From assembly GCF_042681745.1 (NCBI RefSeq), contig NZ_JBHUGF010000010.1, positions 2,232,001 to 2,296,000 of the forward strand: a stretch of 64,000 nt of DNA. The letters run 5' to 3'. The notes under the pieces were generated by a model that was given only the letters and a program-made list of their open reading frames with translations, had not been told where the DNA came from and searched no databases. Made by a program: the position numbers and the translations under genes. Origin of the DNA: Saccharibacillus nicotianae. Lineage in GTDB: Bacteria; Bacillota; Bacilli; Paenibacillales; Paenibacillaceae. Positions 33,598 through 42,317 of the stretch are shown piece by piece. Within the stretch, counting starts at the first letter, position 1; every line of letters starts with the position of its first letter.

Positions 33598-34980
33598 TTA
33601 TTTGCGCGCGTCTTCGCCTAATGCTCTCATTTGCTCAGGATAACCATAAGAACCATGCTCACTAATATCCAAGCCCATCATTTCTTCTTCTTCCGTTACA
33701 CGAATACCATTGATCGACTTCATCACCCATAAGATCAGAAGAGAGATAACTAGAACAAAGATAAATGTACCGATCATACCTAGCAACTGAACACCCAACT
33801 GATGGAATCCACCACCGTAGAATAATCCTGGAGAACCTACGCCTGTTTTTTCTACTAATTCTGGTGTAGCGAAGAATCCTGTAGAAATCGCTCCCCACAT
33901 TCCTGCAATACCATGAACAGAGAACGCATAGATTGGATCATCAATACCTGCTTTTTCAAACCATTGTGCTGTAAAGAATGTGACAATACCTGCTACTAGA
34001 CCAATCACGATGGCTGCCCATACATCGACAAAAGCACAAGAACCCGTAATTGCTACAAGCGCAGCCAATACACCATTTAACATACTTGGAATATCTGCTT
34101 TCCCAAATACAACCCATGAGATTAATAGAGCTGCTACACCGCCCGCTGCTGCTGCAAGGTTAGTCGTCAGCGCAACATAAGTGAAGAATCCGTCATTTAA
34201 TGTAGATAATGCACTACCCGGGTTAAAGCCCATCCATCCGAACCAGAGAATAAATACTCCGACTACAGAATAAATCTGGTTATGACCTGGAATAATGTTA
34301 GGCTTACCATCTTTATTATATTTACCAAGACGTGGCTTGAGCATCAATGTAGCCGCTAGACCTGCGGTTGCACCTGTCAAATGGACAACAGTAGAACCTG
34401 CATAATCTTGCATTTGCATAGCGCCTAACCATCCGCCACCCCATACCCAGTGAGCAACGATCGGGTAAATAATAACAGTGAACAAAATACCGAAGATAAT
34501 ATACACACTCAGCTTCGCACGTTCAGCAAATCCGCCAAAAGCAATTGACAAAGATACTGCTGCAAAGGCAAGATGGAAAAGGAACATCATAGAGATTGGA
34601 ATACCGAGTCCAGATAGTGCATCAAAGGACCCCATCATTCCTTCACCACTCAAGAAAAATCCTTCATAACCGAAAAATCCATTACCATTACCAAATCCAA
34701 GACCGAATCCAAAAGCCCAGAAAGCAATAAGAGCAATACCCAATGTAAGAATTGTTTTACCTGCAACGTGTCCTGCATTTTTCATACGGACTGAACCTGC
34801 TTCTAACAGTGCAAAACCAGCTTGCATGAATAACACCAGTGCGAACGCAAGGAACACGAAGAACGTGTTTAACCCTGTGGATACTTCAGCCGTTGTTACC
34901 TCGGCTGCTGCAAAAGCACTTAATGGAAAAGCAAGAAGGGTTGATGCCGCTAACCCCATAACGGCCCATTTTTTTCTCAT
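33598..34980 (-). CDS. amtB: Ammonium transporter
   Basis: A 460-residue Amt-family channel with a signal-peptide-like start and 11 membrane helices. The two pore histidines are in 'TVVHLTGATAG' and 'FSVHGIAGMWG'; 'GFALLEAGSVRMKNAGHV' and 'WFGWMGFNPGSAL' are family motifs. The C-terminal tail 'GLDISEHGSYGYP' is the PII-binding end seen in Amt proteins. I start at the ATG at 34980; an in-frame GTG nine bases upstream is too near AAGGAG. No glnK/glnB gene follows; a GlnD-like nucleotidyltransferase and exonuclease do. A GlnR/TnrA-type site at 34998-35014 lies in its leader. Confidence 0.95.
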   Translation of the reverse strand: MRKKWAVMGLAASTLLAFPLSAFAAAEVTTAEVSTGLNTFFVFLAFALVLFMQAGFALLEAGSVRMKNAGHVAGKTILTLGIALIAFWAFGFGLGFGNGNGFFGYEGFFLSGEGMMGSFDALSGLGIPISMMFLFHLAFAAVSLSIAFGGFAERAKLSVYIIFGILFTVIIYPIVAHWVWGGGWLGAMQMQDYAGSTVVHLTGATAGLAATLMLKPRLGKYNKDGKPNIIPGHNQIYSVVGVFILWFGWMGFNPGSALSTLNDGFFTYVALTTNLAAAAGGVAALLISWVVFGKADIPSMLNGVLAALVAITGSCAFVDVWAAIVIGLVAGIVTFFTAQWFEKAGIDDPIYAFSVHGIAGMWGAISTGFFATPELVEKTGVGSPGLFYGGGFHQLGVQLLGMIGTFIFVLVISLLILWVMKSINGIRVTEEEEMMGLDISEHGSYGYPEQMRALGEDARK

Positions 34981-34997
34981 ATAACCCACTCTCCTTA

Positions 34998-35014
34998 TGT
35001 AATATTACTTCACA
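34998..35014. promoter_or_regulatory. GlnR/TnrA-type operator in the amtB leader
   Basis: TGTGAAGTAATATTACA on the minus strand, an exact fit to TGTNA-N7-TNACA. It lies downstream of the predicted start of transcription, about 18 bp before the ATG, a place suited to repression. Confidence 0.7.
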
Positions 35015-35035
35015 TGTCGTGAAATCCTTAATGTC

Positions 35036-35065
35036 ATTATAATCAGAATAATGAAAGAATGACAA
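35036..35065 (-). promoter_or_regulatory. amtB promoter
   Basis: TTGTCA (35060-35065), 18-bp spacer, TATAAT (35036-35041) on the minus strand, about 55 bp upstream of the start. The remaining gap to the MerR gene (35066-35456) holds AT-rich DNA and a possible MerR-gene promoter, TTGACT at 35354 with TAATAT 18 bp later. Confidence 0.7.
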
Positions 35066-35456
35066 GAGTTAATTTTCAATTTTTGAAAATACTTTTTTTG
35101 TTACATCTATTCATTCTTTAATTCTTCACCGTTTAACATCGTCAAAGTCTAGATTCATCAAGCTTTTGAGCTTTTGACTCTACTATTTGTCTTGATTTTT
35201 TTATATTTATTTTTAGCTTCTTTTTTGTCGTACTTATATAGTATTCAGATCATTTTCATCTAAATTTAAGGGACAATGATTATACTAATTAATAGATACC
35301 TAATCAATAATTACAGAATATGTAAAAGTAAGCATAACGTTAAACTGTATGGTTTGACTGTAACGTTTGTATTCCTGTAATATAAACAAACAGGATGCAA
35401 ACTCAAGGGATCCTGTTTTGATCATGACTATAAATGGGGGTGGATACCTTGGGGAT

Positions 35457-35891
35457 ATGAAGCTTTACCGGATTGGCGAATTAGCCAAAACTGCCGGTAT
35501 CAGTGAGCGAACAGTAGATTACTATACTAAGCTCGGATTAATACAACCAGAAAGTCGTTCCTTAAAAAACTATAGGCTCTATAGTTTTGAAACCTTAACA
35601 CGCTTGGAACGTATAACAAAGTTAAAGCAGGATAAATACACTCTTGATGAAATTAGAGATAAATTGCACGCCTGGGATCGGGTTTCAGACGAAGAACAGG
35701 TTACGCAACGACTTACCGAGTTGGAACAACACATGCTTCAATTACAACGTGAAGTACGTGAACTCGAACCTTTACTTTCTCAAATGAAGCCTAATCAAGC
35801 CAAACGTGCATTTGTTAATCTGATTCCTCAAAGTGCCGCCTGTATCGAGGCGTTAAAATTCCTGCTAGGTCAAAGTTCAGGCATGATGTAA
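35457..35891 (+). CDS. MerR-family transcriptional regulator
   Basis: A 144-residue regulator with a winged helix at the N-terminus ('YRIGELAKTAGISERTVDYY'), then 'GLIQPESRSLKNYRLY', and a long dimerising coiled coil rich in Glu, Leu and Gln (about residues 75-120). The C-terminal effector segment is short and has one cysteine, without an obvious metal site. I start at the ATG at 35457; the site is poor (GGGGAT close, GGGGGTGG 13 bases away). The yugP-type gene starts 27 bp downstream, so they form an operon. The effector is unknown. Confidence 0.85.
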   Translation: MKLYRIGELAKTAGISERTVDYYTKLGLIQPESRSLKNYRLYSFETLTRLERITKLKQDKYTLDEIRDKLHAWDRVSDEEQVTQRLTELEQHMLQLQREVRELEPLLSQMKPNQAKRAFVNLIPQSAACIEALKFLLGQSSGMM

Positions 35892-35918
35892 TTTGTCTAT
35901 ACTATGGAGGAATGAGAA

Positions 35919-36611
35919 ATGAGTATTAATGCTTTCTTTTGGATCTTAATTATTCTTGCGTTCGGATTAACGATCTGGGCACAATTTAGAGTTAAAGGTA
36001 CTTTCAAAAAATACGCTGACGTGCCCAATGCCCGCGGTCTTACCGGTTATGAAGCAGCCCGTCATATGTTAGATAGTAATGGTCTACAAAATGTTCCTAT
36101 CGAACCTATAATCGGCTCGCGCGGCTCACTAGGTGACCATTATGATCCGGTTCACCGGGTTGTACGTCTTTCTGAAGATGTATATTACCAAAACAGTATC
36201 TCTGCTGTATCTGTAGCTTGTCATGAGATTGGTCATGCGATTCAGCACAAAACGCATTATCCGATGCTAGCACTTCGTCACCGTATTTTCCCGGTTGTTA
36301 ATTTTACATCCGGTATCGCACCATTCTTAATTCTTGCAGGCGCTATTTTTAGCTCATTTAGTCTGTTGGGATTGGGTATTATTTTCTTCTCGGCTGCTGT
36401 TGTATTTCAATTGGTTACATTACCTGTTGAGTTTAACGCAAGTAATCGTGCAAGAGATATTATGGTCGCTGAAGGTTATGTAACAAATGAAGAAGAACGT
36501 AGTGTTGGTAAAGTATTGAATGCTGCTGCTCTTACGTATGTAGCTGCTGCCTTATTATCTGTACTTGAATTGTTACGTCTAGTATTTATGTTTGTAGGTA
36601 ACCGTGACTAA
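35919..36611 (+). CDS. yugP: YugP-type membrane zinc metallopeptidase
   Basis: A 230-residue membrane protein. Helix 1 is at residues 5-22, the zinc motif 'HEIGHAIQH' at 102-110, and further helices at about 128-150, 150-175 and 205-225. The central 'EPIIGSRGSLGDHYDPVHR' is typical of the YugP family. It is a membrane-bound protease with unknown substrates. ATG follows GGAGGAATGAGAA. It is expressed with the MerR gene. Confidence 0.9.
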   Translation: MSINAFFWILIILAFGLTIWAQFRVKGTFKKYADVPNARGLTGYEAARHMLDSNGLQNVPIEPIIGSRGSLGDHYDPVHRVVRLSEDVYYQNSISAVSVACHEIGHAIQHKTHYPMLALRHRIFPVVNFTSGIAPFLILAGAIFSSFSLLGLGIIFFSAAVVFQLVTLPVEFNASNRARDIMVAEGYVTNEEERSVGKVLNAAALTYVAAALLSVLELLRLVFMFVGNRD

Positions 36612-36660
36612 AAGCGTTGTAACAAGATGATGATCTAATCATTGAACTAAATATTTCAAA

Positions 36661-36697
36661 ACAAAAACCACTTTTGATAGATCGAAAGTGGTTTTTG
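36661..36697 (+). terminator. Terminator after yugP
   Basis: 11-bp arms aaaaccacttt (36664-36674) and aaagtggtttt (36685-36695), followed by T on the plus strand. Confidence 0.75.
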
Positions 36698-36870
36698 CTA
36701 TTTATTCATTTGTTTTTCAATATTGTTTATTTAGTAGATCTGCACGAACTGTTTATTTCATTCAACCTTATTATAAACAATAGTACATTTTTTTGATGTT
36801 CACACTCATCATATCTATGCTTACAACGTAGTTATTCGGCATAAACCAATTGCAAAGATATCATTAAAGA

Positions 36871-37554
36871 TTATTCAGTCTTGTTATGATGATCTGCTTC
36901 TGATAGTGCTTTGGCGTACGCTTCTGCTAGACGTCTCCACCGTCCACGTAATCCAGTTAAGCGCAACATTAATCCGTAAATGAAGAATCCAGCTATTAGA
37001 CCGCCTAGATGCGCCCAGATGCCGATACCAGGAACCACAAAGGTGAAAATAAGTCCTAGTATCAAAATCGTGTACATCGTCTTACGAGAAGCCTCATCCA
37101 TGATTTGACGTTGGAATAGTGCAATATAGAGGAATGCCCCGTAAATACCATAAATCGCTCCTGATGCTCCTACAGCCACAACACTATTAGCCGCTTGTTG
37201 ATATAATTCCAAACTGATTACATTTCCGATAATACCACTTGCCATATACAGAACTACATAACGCCAACTACCTATCAATCGTTCAAGTGGCGGAGCAAAT
37301 ACAATCAGTCCAAAGCTATTCGATAATAAATGACTGAATCCATTATGCAGAAATATAGCTGTAATCACTCTCCACCATTGATCATACGGTGGCACATTTG
37401 TAACAGCACCATACTCAGCTAACGTCTGTGGATTGGTAGAACCGCCTTTAAAACTTAAAAAGATAAATACAGCAACATTGAGCAATAATATCAAAGAAGT
37501 GACTGGATAATACCGTAAAAAACTTTTCCAATTCTCATAACGGACAAATAACAT
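36871..37554 (-). CDS. Rhomboid-family intramembrane serine protease
   Basis: A 227-residue protein with six membrane helices. The nucleophile is the serine of 'VGASGAIYGIYGA' (about residue 132) and the base is the histidine in 'IWAHLGGLIAGF' (about residue 187). 'WWRVITAIFLHNGFSHLLSN' is the conserved loop. It cleaves membrane proteins; no TPR or cytosolic extension is present as in GluP. ATG follows AAAGGAAGATCTT. Divergent from tpx. Confidence 0.93.
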   Translation of the reverse strand: MLFVRYENWKSFLRYYPVTSLILLLNVAVFIFLSFKGGSTNPQTLAEYGAVTNVPPYDQWWRVITAIFLHNGFSHLLSNSFGLIVFAPPLERLIGSWRYVVLYMASGIIGNVISLELYQQAANSVVAVGASGAIYGIYGAFLYIALFQRQIMDEASRKTMYTILILGLIFTFVVPGIGIWAHLGGLIAGFFIYGLMLRLTGLRGRWRRLAEAYAKALSEADHHNKTE

Positions 37555-37593
37555 AAGATCTTCCTTTACTGAATATAGTAGTGAATCTCATTT

Positions 37594-37622
37594 TTGATTT
37601 ATTACCCTTACTCTATTATAAT
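37594..37622 (+). promoter_or_regulatory. tpx promoter
   Basis: TTGATT (37594-37599), 17-bp spacer, TATAAT (37617-37622). The -10 is consensus and the tpx ATG is 53 bp downstream. Confidence 0.75.
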
Positions 37623-37675
37623 GAATTCTGGTTACGATTGCGAAATGATAGCAATGAATAAGGAGGCAATAACAT

Positions 37676-38194
37676 ATGGTACAAGAACGTACAGGTATAG
37701 CTACTTTTAAAGGAAACCCTATTACTCTTATTGGGCCTGAACTTAAAGTAGGCGATCAAGCGCCTGACTTCAATCTTAGTAAAAATCTACTCGAACAATC
37801 AACACTTAGCGATTATGAAGGTAAAGTCAAATTGATTAGTGTTGTTCCTTCTCTGGATACAGGTGTATGCGATGCACAGACACGCCGTTTTAATGAAGCC
37901 GCTTCTGAACTTGGTGACGATGTGATCGTACTCACAATCAGTGCTGATCTTCCTTTTGCGCAAGCACGCTGGTGTGGAGCAGCAGGAGTAGATCGAGTAA
38001 TCACTTTATCTGATTATCGCGATAATTCATTTGGCAAAGCATATGGCGTATTAATTAAAGAATTTGTGATCGATATGCGTTCTATTTTTGTGATTGATCA
38101 ACATAACGTTATTCAATACGTAGAATATCTATCCGAAATGGCAGAACATCCAGACTACGACAAAGCTGTCGAAGCTGTAAAAAATCTATTATAG
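37676..38194 (+). CDS. tpx: Thiol peroxidase Tpx
   Basis: A 172-residue peroxiredoxin of the Tpx subfamily. The peroxidatic cysteine is Cys65 in 'PSLDTGVCDAQ' and the resolving cysteine is Cys100 in 'AQARWCGAAG'. It reduces hydroperoxides with thioredoxin. Length and the ending 'YDKAVEAVKNLL' fit the family. ATG follows AAGGAGGCAATAACAT. It has its own promoter and terminator. Confidence 0.96.
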   Translation: MVQERTGIATFKGNPITLIGPELKVGDQAPDFNLSKNLLEQSTLSDYEGKVKLISVVPSLDTGVCDAQTRRFNEAASELGDDVIVLTISADLPFAQARWCGAAGVDRVITLSDYRDNSFGKAYGVLIKEFVIDMRSIFVIDQHNVIQYVEYLSEMAEHPDYDKAVEAVKNLL

Positions 38195-38263
38195 TCTCTA
38201 TTACTATAGGTTGTATCTCAACATGCTAATTCTTAATATTACGATACAAGCTTATTAACGTTT

Positions 38264-38315
38264 CAAAAAAAGAAGCTTCCTGCTCACATGAGATGTGAAA
38301 AGGAAGCTTTTTTAA
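38264..38315 (+). terminator. Terminator after tpx
   Basis: Nested stem: aagcttcct / aggaagctt (38273-38281 and 38301-38309) with an inner tcacat/atgtga stem, then a T run on the plus strand. Confidence 0.8.
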
Positions 38316-38354
38316 TCGTATACCAAATACGTATGTATGAAGCATCTGGCTTCA

Positions 38355-38750
38355 TTAAGTACTGGTTGTTTTGTATTGTGCTAGTTTTTTATCCAACGAA
38401 CCAAAAAGATTCAGGATATTGCGGTAATTCGCTCCTAGATCACCTAATGATCCACGAGAAGCTGAATAAATATCAATCGCACTACGCACAGGGCTTACAG
38501 ATACAATCGACACAGTAATATCCATTGTGCGTCCAAAACCTGTTTTTTTCTCCAGTATAATTTCGCCTACACTTGGAACCTCATGTAATACTTTATAACC
38601 CGGAATTTTTTTGAGTGTTGAAGAAACTTCTTCCCATGCTCTTTCGCGGGATAGATTGTAATATCTTGTTTTCATTTGAGGATCTTTAGCACGATCGCCT
38701 GTTCCTTCTTGGCTACGTATAATCCCCACTAATGTTCTTTTTAACGACAA
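38355..38750 (-). CDS. DUF1499-family protein
   Basis: A 131-residue protein. 'TRYYNLSRERAWEEVSSTLK' opens the DUF1499 pattern and 'AIDIYSASRGSLGDLGANYR' is its closing signature. Function unknown; the family is found in oxygenic and stress-related operons. It begins at a TTG at 38750 that follows AAAGGAGGAAAAATC. No membrane helix or signal seen. Its 3' end lies close to the tpx terminator on the opposite strand. Confidence 0.75.
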   Translation of the reverse strand: MSLKRTLVGIIRSQEGTGDRAKDPQMKTRYYNLSRERAWEEVSSTLKKIPGYKVLHEVPSVGEIILEKKTGFGRTMDITVSIVSVSPVRSAIDIYSASRGSLGDLGANYRNILNLFGSLDKKLAQYKTTST

Positions 38751-38844
38751 GATTTTTCCTCCTTTACGTGTAAAACCTACCTTATTCTAAGTGTATCATT
38801 AGTATATGAATAATAAAACTAATATTATGTAAGCGCACACGAAA

Positions 38845-38891
38845 AACGCTCTATTCTATCAATTCTGATTCAGAATTGTAGCTAGAGCGTT
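38845..38891 (-). terminator. Terminator-like hairpin between 6S RNA and DUF1499
   Basis: 8-bp arms aacgctct (38845-38852) and agagcgtt (38884-38891) with an inner aattctg/cagaatt stem, then TTTTTCG on the minus strand. It could end read-through from the 6S RNA gene. Confidence 0.65.
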
Positions 38892-38953
38892 CTCGTATTT
38901 ACTGTGTGGATCATTCGTATTACACCAACTTCTTGCTTACTGATGAATCTACT

Positions 38954-39143
38954 AAAAAGTCCCGCATATGCCGTCTGATTACATTGTCTTCGAACCTGCG
39001 TAGCAGGTGGGTGATCGCAAAACTGTTTTTGAAGTCCCCGCATCCAATGGATAGGGCTGGTCAGCTACAGTTCAATTTGAATCTCCCAAGACATTGTTAT
39101 TGGTTCAAAACAACAGATAATCAAAACGTACATTGCAGGATGT
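38954..39143 (-). ncRNA. ssrS: 6S RNA
   Basis: About 190 nt with a 6S-type rod-and-bubble fold that I can pair by hand. Closing stem: TCCTGCA (39134-39140) with TGCGGGA (38960-38966), extended by ATG/CAT. Inner stem TGTCTT (39088-39093) with AAGACA (38985-38990). Long apical arm including AACTGT (39067-39072) with ACAGTT (39021-39026). A small hairpin CCTGC-N3-GCAGG (38995-39007) sits in the 3' strand of the bubble, as in Bacillus 6S. It ends in a T run at 38954-38958. 6S RNA binds the SigA holoenzyme as a promoter mimic in stationary phase. Confidence 0.85.
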
Positions 39144-39149
39144 AAATTC

Positions 39150-39178
39150 ATTATAAACCTGGTGACGAGAAATGTAAA
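39150..39178 (-). promoter_or_regulatory. 6S RNA promoter
   Basis: TTTACA (39173-39178), exactly 17 bp, TATAAT (39150-39155) on the minus strand; the RNA start is 7 bases further down. Confidence 0.85.
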
Positions 39179-39266
39179 CCTTTACACCAATTTTTTCCTG
39201 ATAGCTATTTTTATACCATAATACAGAAGAAAATCGATGTATTATCAAGGTAATGTTTTCGCTATG

Positions 39267-40133
39267 TTAACGCTCTTTGTTTTTGGTCAAACTTTTTTTA
39301 ACGTTCTCGTTCATCGAAGTAGGTTGTTGTTCCACATTGATCTGTTGCGCTTGCTCGGTAGGAGACTGATCGCCAATTACTAATTGTTCGTCTGCTTTTA
39401 ATTCTTTTTCTTCGTCTGCCAAAGCTTGCTTTTCGGATTGTTCTTGCATTTTGAGGAACATACCGTAGAAATTAAAGAAAGCAAACCATGCGATACCTGA
39501 CGCTAAAAAGAATACAAATAATACTGGATACTTTGTACCGATAAACAACAAGGCTACTGTACCTAGTAAGGTAGAGAATAAGCGAAACGGTCTTACGATC
39601 GATAGCAAAATGGCATTTTTGATAATATCTTTTAATTTCATATGATAATGAGCAATCATTGCAAAGAAATTAAATAACGATACAAATAATACTAATAAGA
39701 AAATCAACATCACAATTCCGAGTAGTTGCAGATTCGGGAATTGGTTCATATAGACGGTGTAATCTACGTACATAATAACAAACAGCAACGTATAGAAAAA
39801 TCCACCTAACATACTTTGTTTATAATTTTCTTTATATCCTCTAAAGTAAGTTTTAAAAACAGATACGTCCCCTTCACCCATCACCCATTTACGAACCACT
39901 GTAAAAAGAGCCGCAGTAGCTGGAAATAATGTGAACGGCGCCATAATACCCATTCCCCAATTTGCTTGCAGAATATCATTAGCCGTAAAACCTGGTTGAC
40001 CGAAAATAAATCGCATTACTAAAAAAAACAAAAATGGTGAAGAACAAATGACCCATAATAGGTTGCTACCTGCCAAGCGCATAATCCACTCGGATAGCCT
40101 GTATATCCCACCCATTACCCCTCTAAATTCCAA
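39267..40133 (-). CDS. DUF624 (YesL-like) membrane protein
   Basis: A 288-residue protein with about five membrane helices (about residues 20-42, 55-78, 110-128, 137-165, 185-225). 'GGIYRLSEWIMRLAGSNLLW' and 'SVFKTYFRGYKENYKQSMLG' are YesL/DUF624 motifs. The last 60 residues are an acidic, Gln-rich cytoplasmic tail. YesL proteins occur with sugar ABC transporters; none is here. Begins at a TTG at 40133 eight bases after GGGGG. Confidence 0.75.
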   Translation of the reverse strand: MEFRGVMGGIYRLSEWIMRLAGSNLLWVICSSPFLFFLVMRFIFGQPGFTANDILQANWGMGIMAPFTLFPATAALFTVVRKWVMGEGDVSVFKTYFRGYKENYKQSMLGGFFYTLLFVIMYVDYTVYMNQFPNLQLLGIVMLIFLLVLFVSLFNFFAMIAHYHMKLKDIIKNAILLSIVRPFRLFSTLLGTVALLFIGTKYPVLFVFFLASGIAWFAFFNFYGMFLKMQEQSEKQALADEEKELKADEQLVIGDQSPTEQAQQINVEQQPTSMNENVKKSLTKNKER

Positions 40134-40282
40134 ATCAATTTCCCCCTCGCGTCTGCATCAGCATTTGGTTCTATGCCTATTTTCTCTGAACCTACATATA
40201 TTAAATATACCTAACTCTTCATTATAATACCAGTGTCTATTGAGTATGTACGAGAATTGAGAGGTTCTCCCTCAGTTAAAAT

Positions 40283-40322
40283 AAAAAAAGAAAGCCAGGC
40301 GATTAGACCTGACTTTCTTATC
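40283..40322 (-). terminator. Terminator after cshA
   Basis: Arms gaaagccagg / cctgactttc with one mismatch, flanked by an A run that becomes T on the minus strand. Confidence 0.75.
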
Positions 40323-40341
40323 TATACTGTATCTAATTTAA

Positions 40342-41925
40342 TTATGCGTTGAAAGAATCGTCGCGTTTTGGAGCTGGACGACGGTTTTCGCTGCTAGTTG
40401 TACGTGGTTTGTTACGATCACGTCCAGCATCTTTGTTACCTTTGTATCCGCCACCGCTAGAGCTTCCACCGCTACTGTATCCACCGCGTCCGCCACTGCT
40501 GTTGTTGCCTTTGTATCCGCCTGTGCTACTTCCACCACGGTTATAGCTACCGCCTGGTTTACGTCCACCAGAGCGAACATCAGGTTTGCGGCGTTTTGCA
40601 CGAATTGGATCTTCAGGAGTCAAATCTACCTGTGCATCTTTTTTCTCACCAGTTAACAATTTGATTGCTGCAGAAAGCAAGTTCACAGAATCATATTGTT
40701 CTAACAATTGGATAGCAATACCTTTGTATTCGTTCAAAGGAGTTGTATCGTCTTGTACTAGCTCAAGCAAGCGCTCAGCTGTAATACGTTGTTTACCTTC
40801 AATCGCTTCTGCCAAAGATGGAAGAGGTTTACGTGCGATTTTTTGGTTAGTTACACGCTCAATAAAGTGCAAATGATCTAATTCGCGTGGTGTTACGAAA
40901 GAGTAAGCTGCGCCTTCTTTACCAGCACGTCCTGTACGACCGATACGGTGAACATAACTTTCTGGATCTTGTGGCAAATCAAAGTTTACAACATGAGTTA
41001 CGCCGGATACATCAAGTCCACGTGCTGCTACGTCTGTAGCAACTAGAACATCAATACTACCGTCGCGGAATTTACGCATTACGCTATCACGTTGGTTCTG
41101 AGACAAGTCACCATGCAAACCGTCAGCTGTATAGCCACGTTTTTGCAAAGCTTCTGCTAATTCATCAACACGACGTTTTGTACGTCCGAACACGATTGCT
41201 AGCTCAGGAGATTCCATATCTAACAAGCGAGACAATGCATCAAATTTTTGACGCTCGTTCACTTCGATATAAGATTGATCGATCAAAGGTGCGCTAACGT
41301 GTTTTGGAATTACAGAAACATGTTGAGGGTTTTTCAAGAATTGTTGCGCTAAACGCTTGATGTTAGCAGGCATAGTTGCTGAGAACAACATTGTTTGACG
41401 CTCTTCTGGAACTTGTTTCAAAATAGATTGGATATCTTCCATGAAACCCATATCAAGCATTTCATCTGCTTCATCCAATACTACAGTTTGTACATCGTCT
41501 AGTTTGATTGTTTTACGGTTGATGTGGTCAAGCAAACGACCAGGTGTACCGATAATAATTTGAGGTTTCTTTTTCAAAGCGCGAATCTGGCGAACGATAT
41601 CTTGTCCACCGTAGATTGGCAATGAACGGATACCTTTAAAGCGGGATAATTTCTCGATTTCTTCTGCTACTTGAATCGCCAACTCACGAGTTGGTGCCAT
41701 AATCAATGCTACAATTTTATCTTCCGAACGTTCGATCTTGTTAATGAGGGGTATGCCGAATGCTGCTGTTTTACCTGTACCTGTTTGAGCTTGTCCGATC
41801 ATGTCACTGCCGCTCATAGCAATAGGAATAGCTTGTGCTTGGATAGGTGTTGATTCTTCAAAACCTAGCTCCATTACCGCTTGTAGTACTTTTTCATCTA
41901 ACCCGAAATCTGCAAATTTAGTCAA
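40342..41925 (-). CDS. cshA: DEAD-box RNA helicase CshA
   Basis: A 527-residue ATP-dependent RNA helicase. Motifs: Q motif 'GFEESTPIQAQAIP', I 'AQTGTGKTAAF', II 'VLDEADEML', III 'FSATMP', V 'VATDVAARGLDV' and VI 'HRIGRTGRAG'. The tail (about residues 430-527) is rich in Arg, Gly, Ser and Lys repeats, an RNA-binding low-complexity extension. The start is a TTG at 41925, ten bases from AAGGAG and aligned with 'TKFADFGL', where CshA begins; a longer reading to 42009 lacks a site. It works in cold adaptation and mRNA decay. A GC-rich leader with small hairpins precedes it. Confidence 0.95.
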   Translation of the reverse strand: MTKFADFGLDEKVLQAVMELGFEESTPIQAQAIPIAMSGSDMIGQAQTGTGKTAAFGIPLINKIERSEDKIVALIMAPTRELAIQVAEEIEKLSRFKGIRSLPIYGGQDIVRQIRALKKKPQIIIGTPGRLLDHINRKTIKLDDVQTVVLDEADEMLDMGFMEDIQSILKQVPEERQTMLFSATMPANIKRLAQQFLKNPQHVSVIPKHVSAPLIDQSYIEVNERQKFDALSRLLDMESPELAIVFGRTKRRVDELAEALQKRGYTADGLHGDLSQNQRDSVMRKFRDGSIDVLVATDVAARGLDVSGVTHVVNFDLPQDPESYVHRIGRTGRAGKEGAAYSFVTPRELDHLHFIERVTNQKIARKPLPSLAEAIEGKQRITAERLLELVQDDTTPLNEYKGIAIQLLEQYDSVNLLSAAIKLLTGEKKDAQVDLTPEDPIRAKRRKPDVRSGGRKPGGSYNRGGSSTGGYKGNNSSGGRGGYSSGGSSSGGGYKGNKDAGRDRNKPRTTSSENRRPAPKRDDSFNA

Positions 41926-42317
41926 AATATTCGTGCTCCTTCTATATTGTGGACAATCCACCAACTTGTTTGTATTCTTAAGTAGCAAATGAGTAGTATA
42001 TACCTGCATCGCAGGAGGCCTTGTGGACCGCCACTTATTCTTTTTTTGTTATGAACTATTGAATAATTCAGTAGTTAGTATAAACTATACCTTTGTTCAA
42101 TAGTTTCTATGATGAAATAAATCAGTATTGCGTTTATAGAATAGTCAACATAATTCAGCAAAACATCCCTACTCAAGAATATCTAAATCATTATATCACA
42201 AAATACACAATGATTACTAGCTGAATCATAATATAATTACTTTTGTGAAAGATACTTCTTATAAATTAACAGGTATACTTTCCATAACTTACTAACTTAC
42301 AACCCGAGGTGATTTTT
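41926..42317. other. cshA leader with three small hairpins
   Basis: On the minus strand GTGGATTGTCCAC (41949-41961) and GTGGCGGTCCAC (42023-42034) share the form GTGG-N-CCAC; CCTGC-ATC-GCAGG (42003-42015) lies between. A 11-bp repeat aactattgaa / ttcaatagtt spans about 42053-42105. The rest up to yitT has no gene. Cold-shock-type leader control is possible. Confidence 0.45.

Noticed and set aside
33598..34980. amtB without glnK seen as a broken operon
   Set aside because: Intact neighbouring genes with coupled spacing show an alternative arrangement, not a deletion.
38906..39145. An open reading frame of about 79 codons on the plus strand
   Set aside because: It lies entirely over the 6S RNA gene on the opposite strand, lacks a ribosome site and has odd composition.
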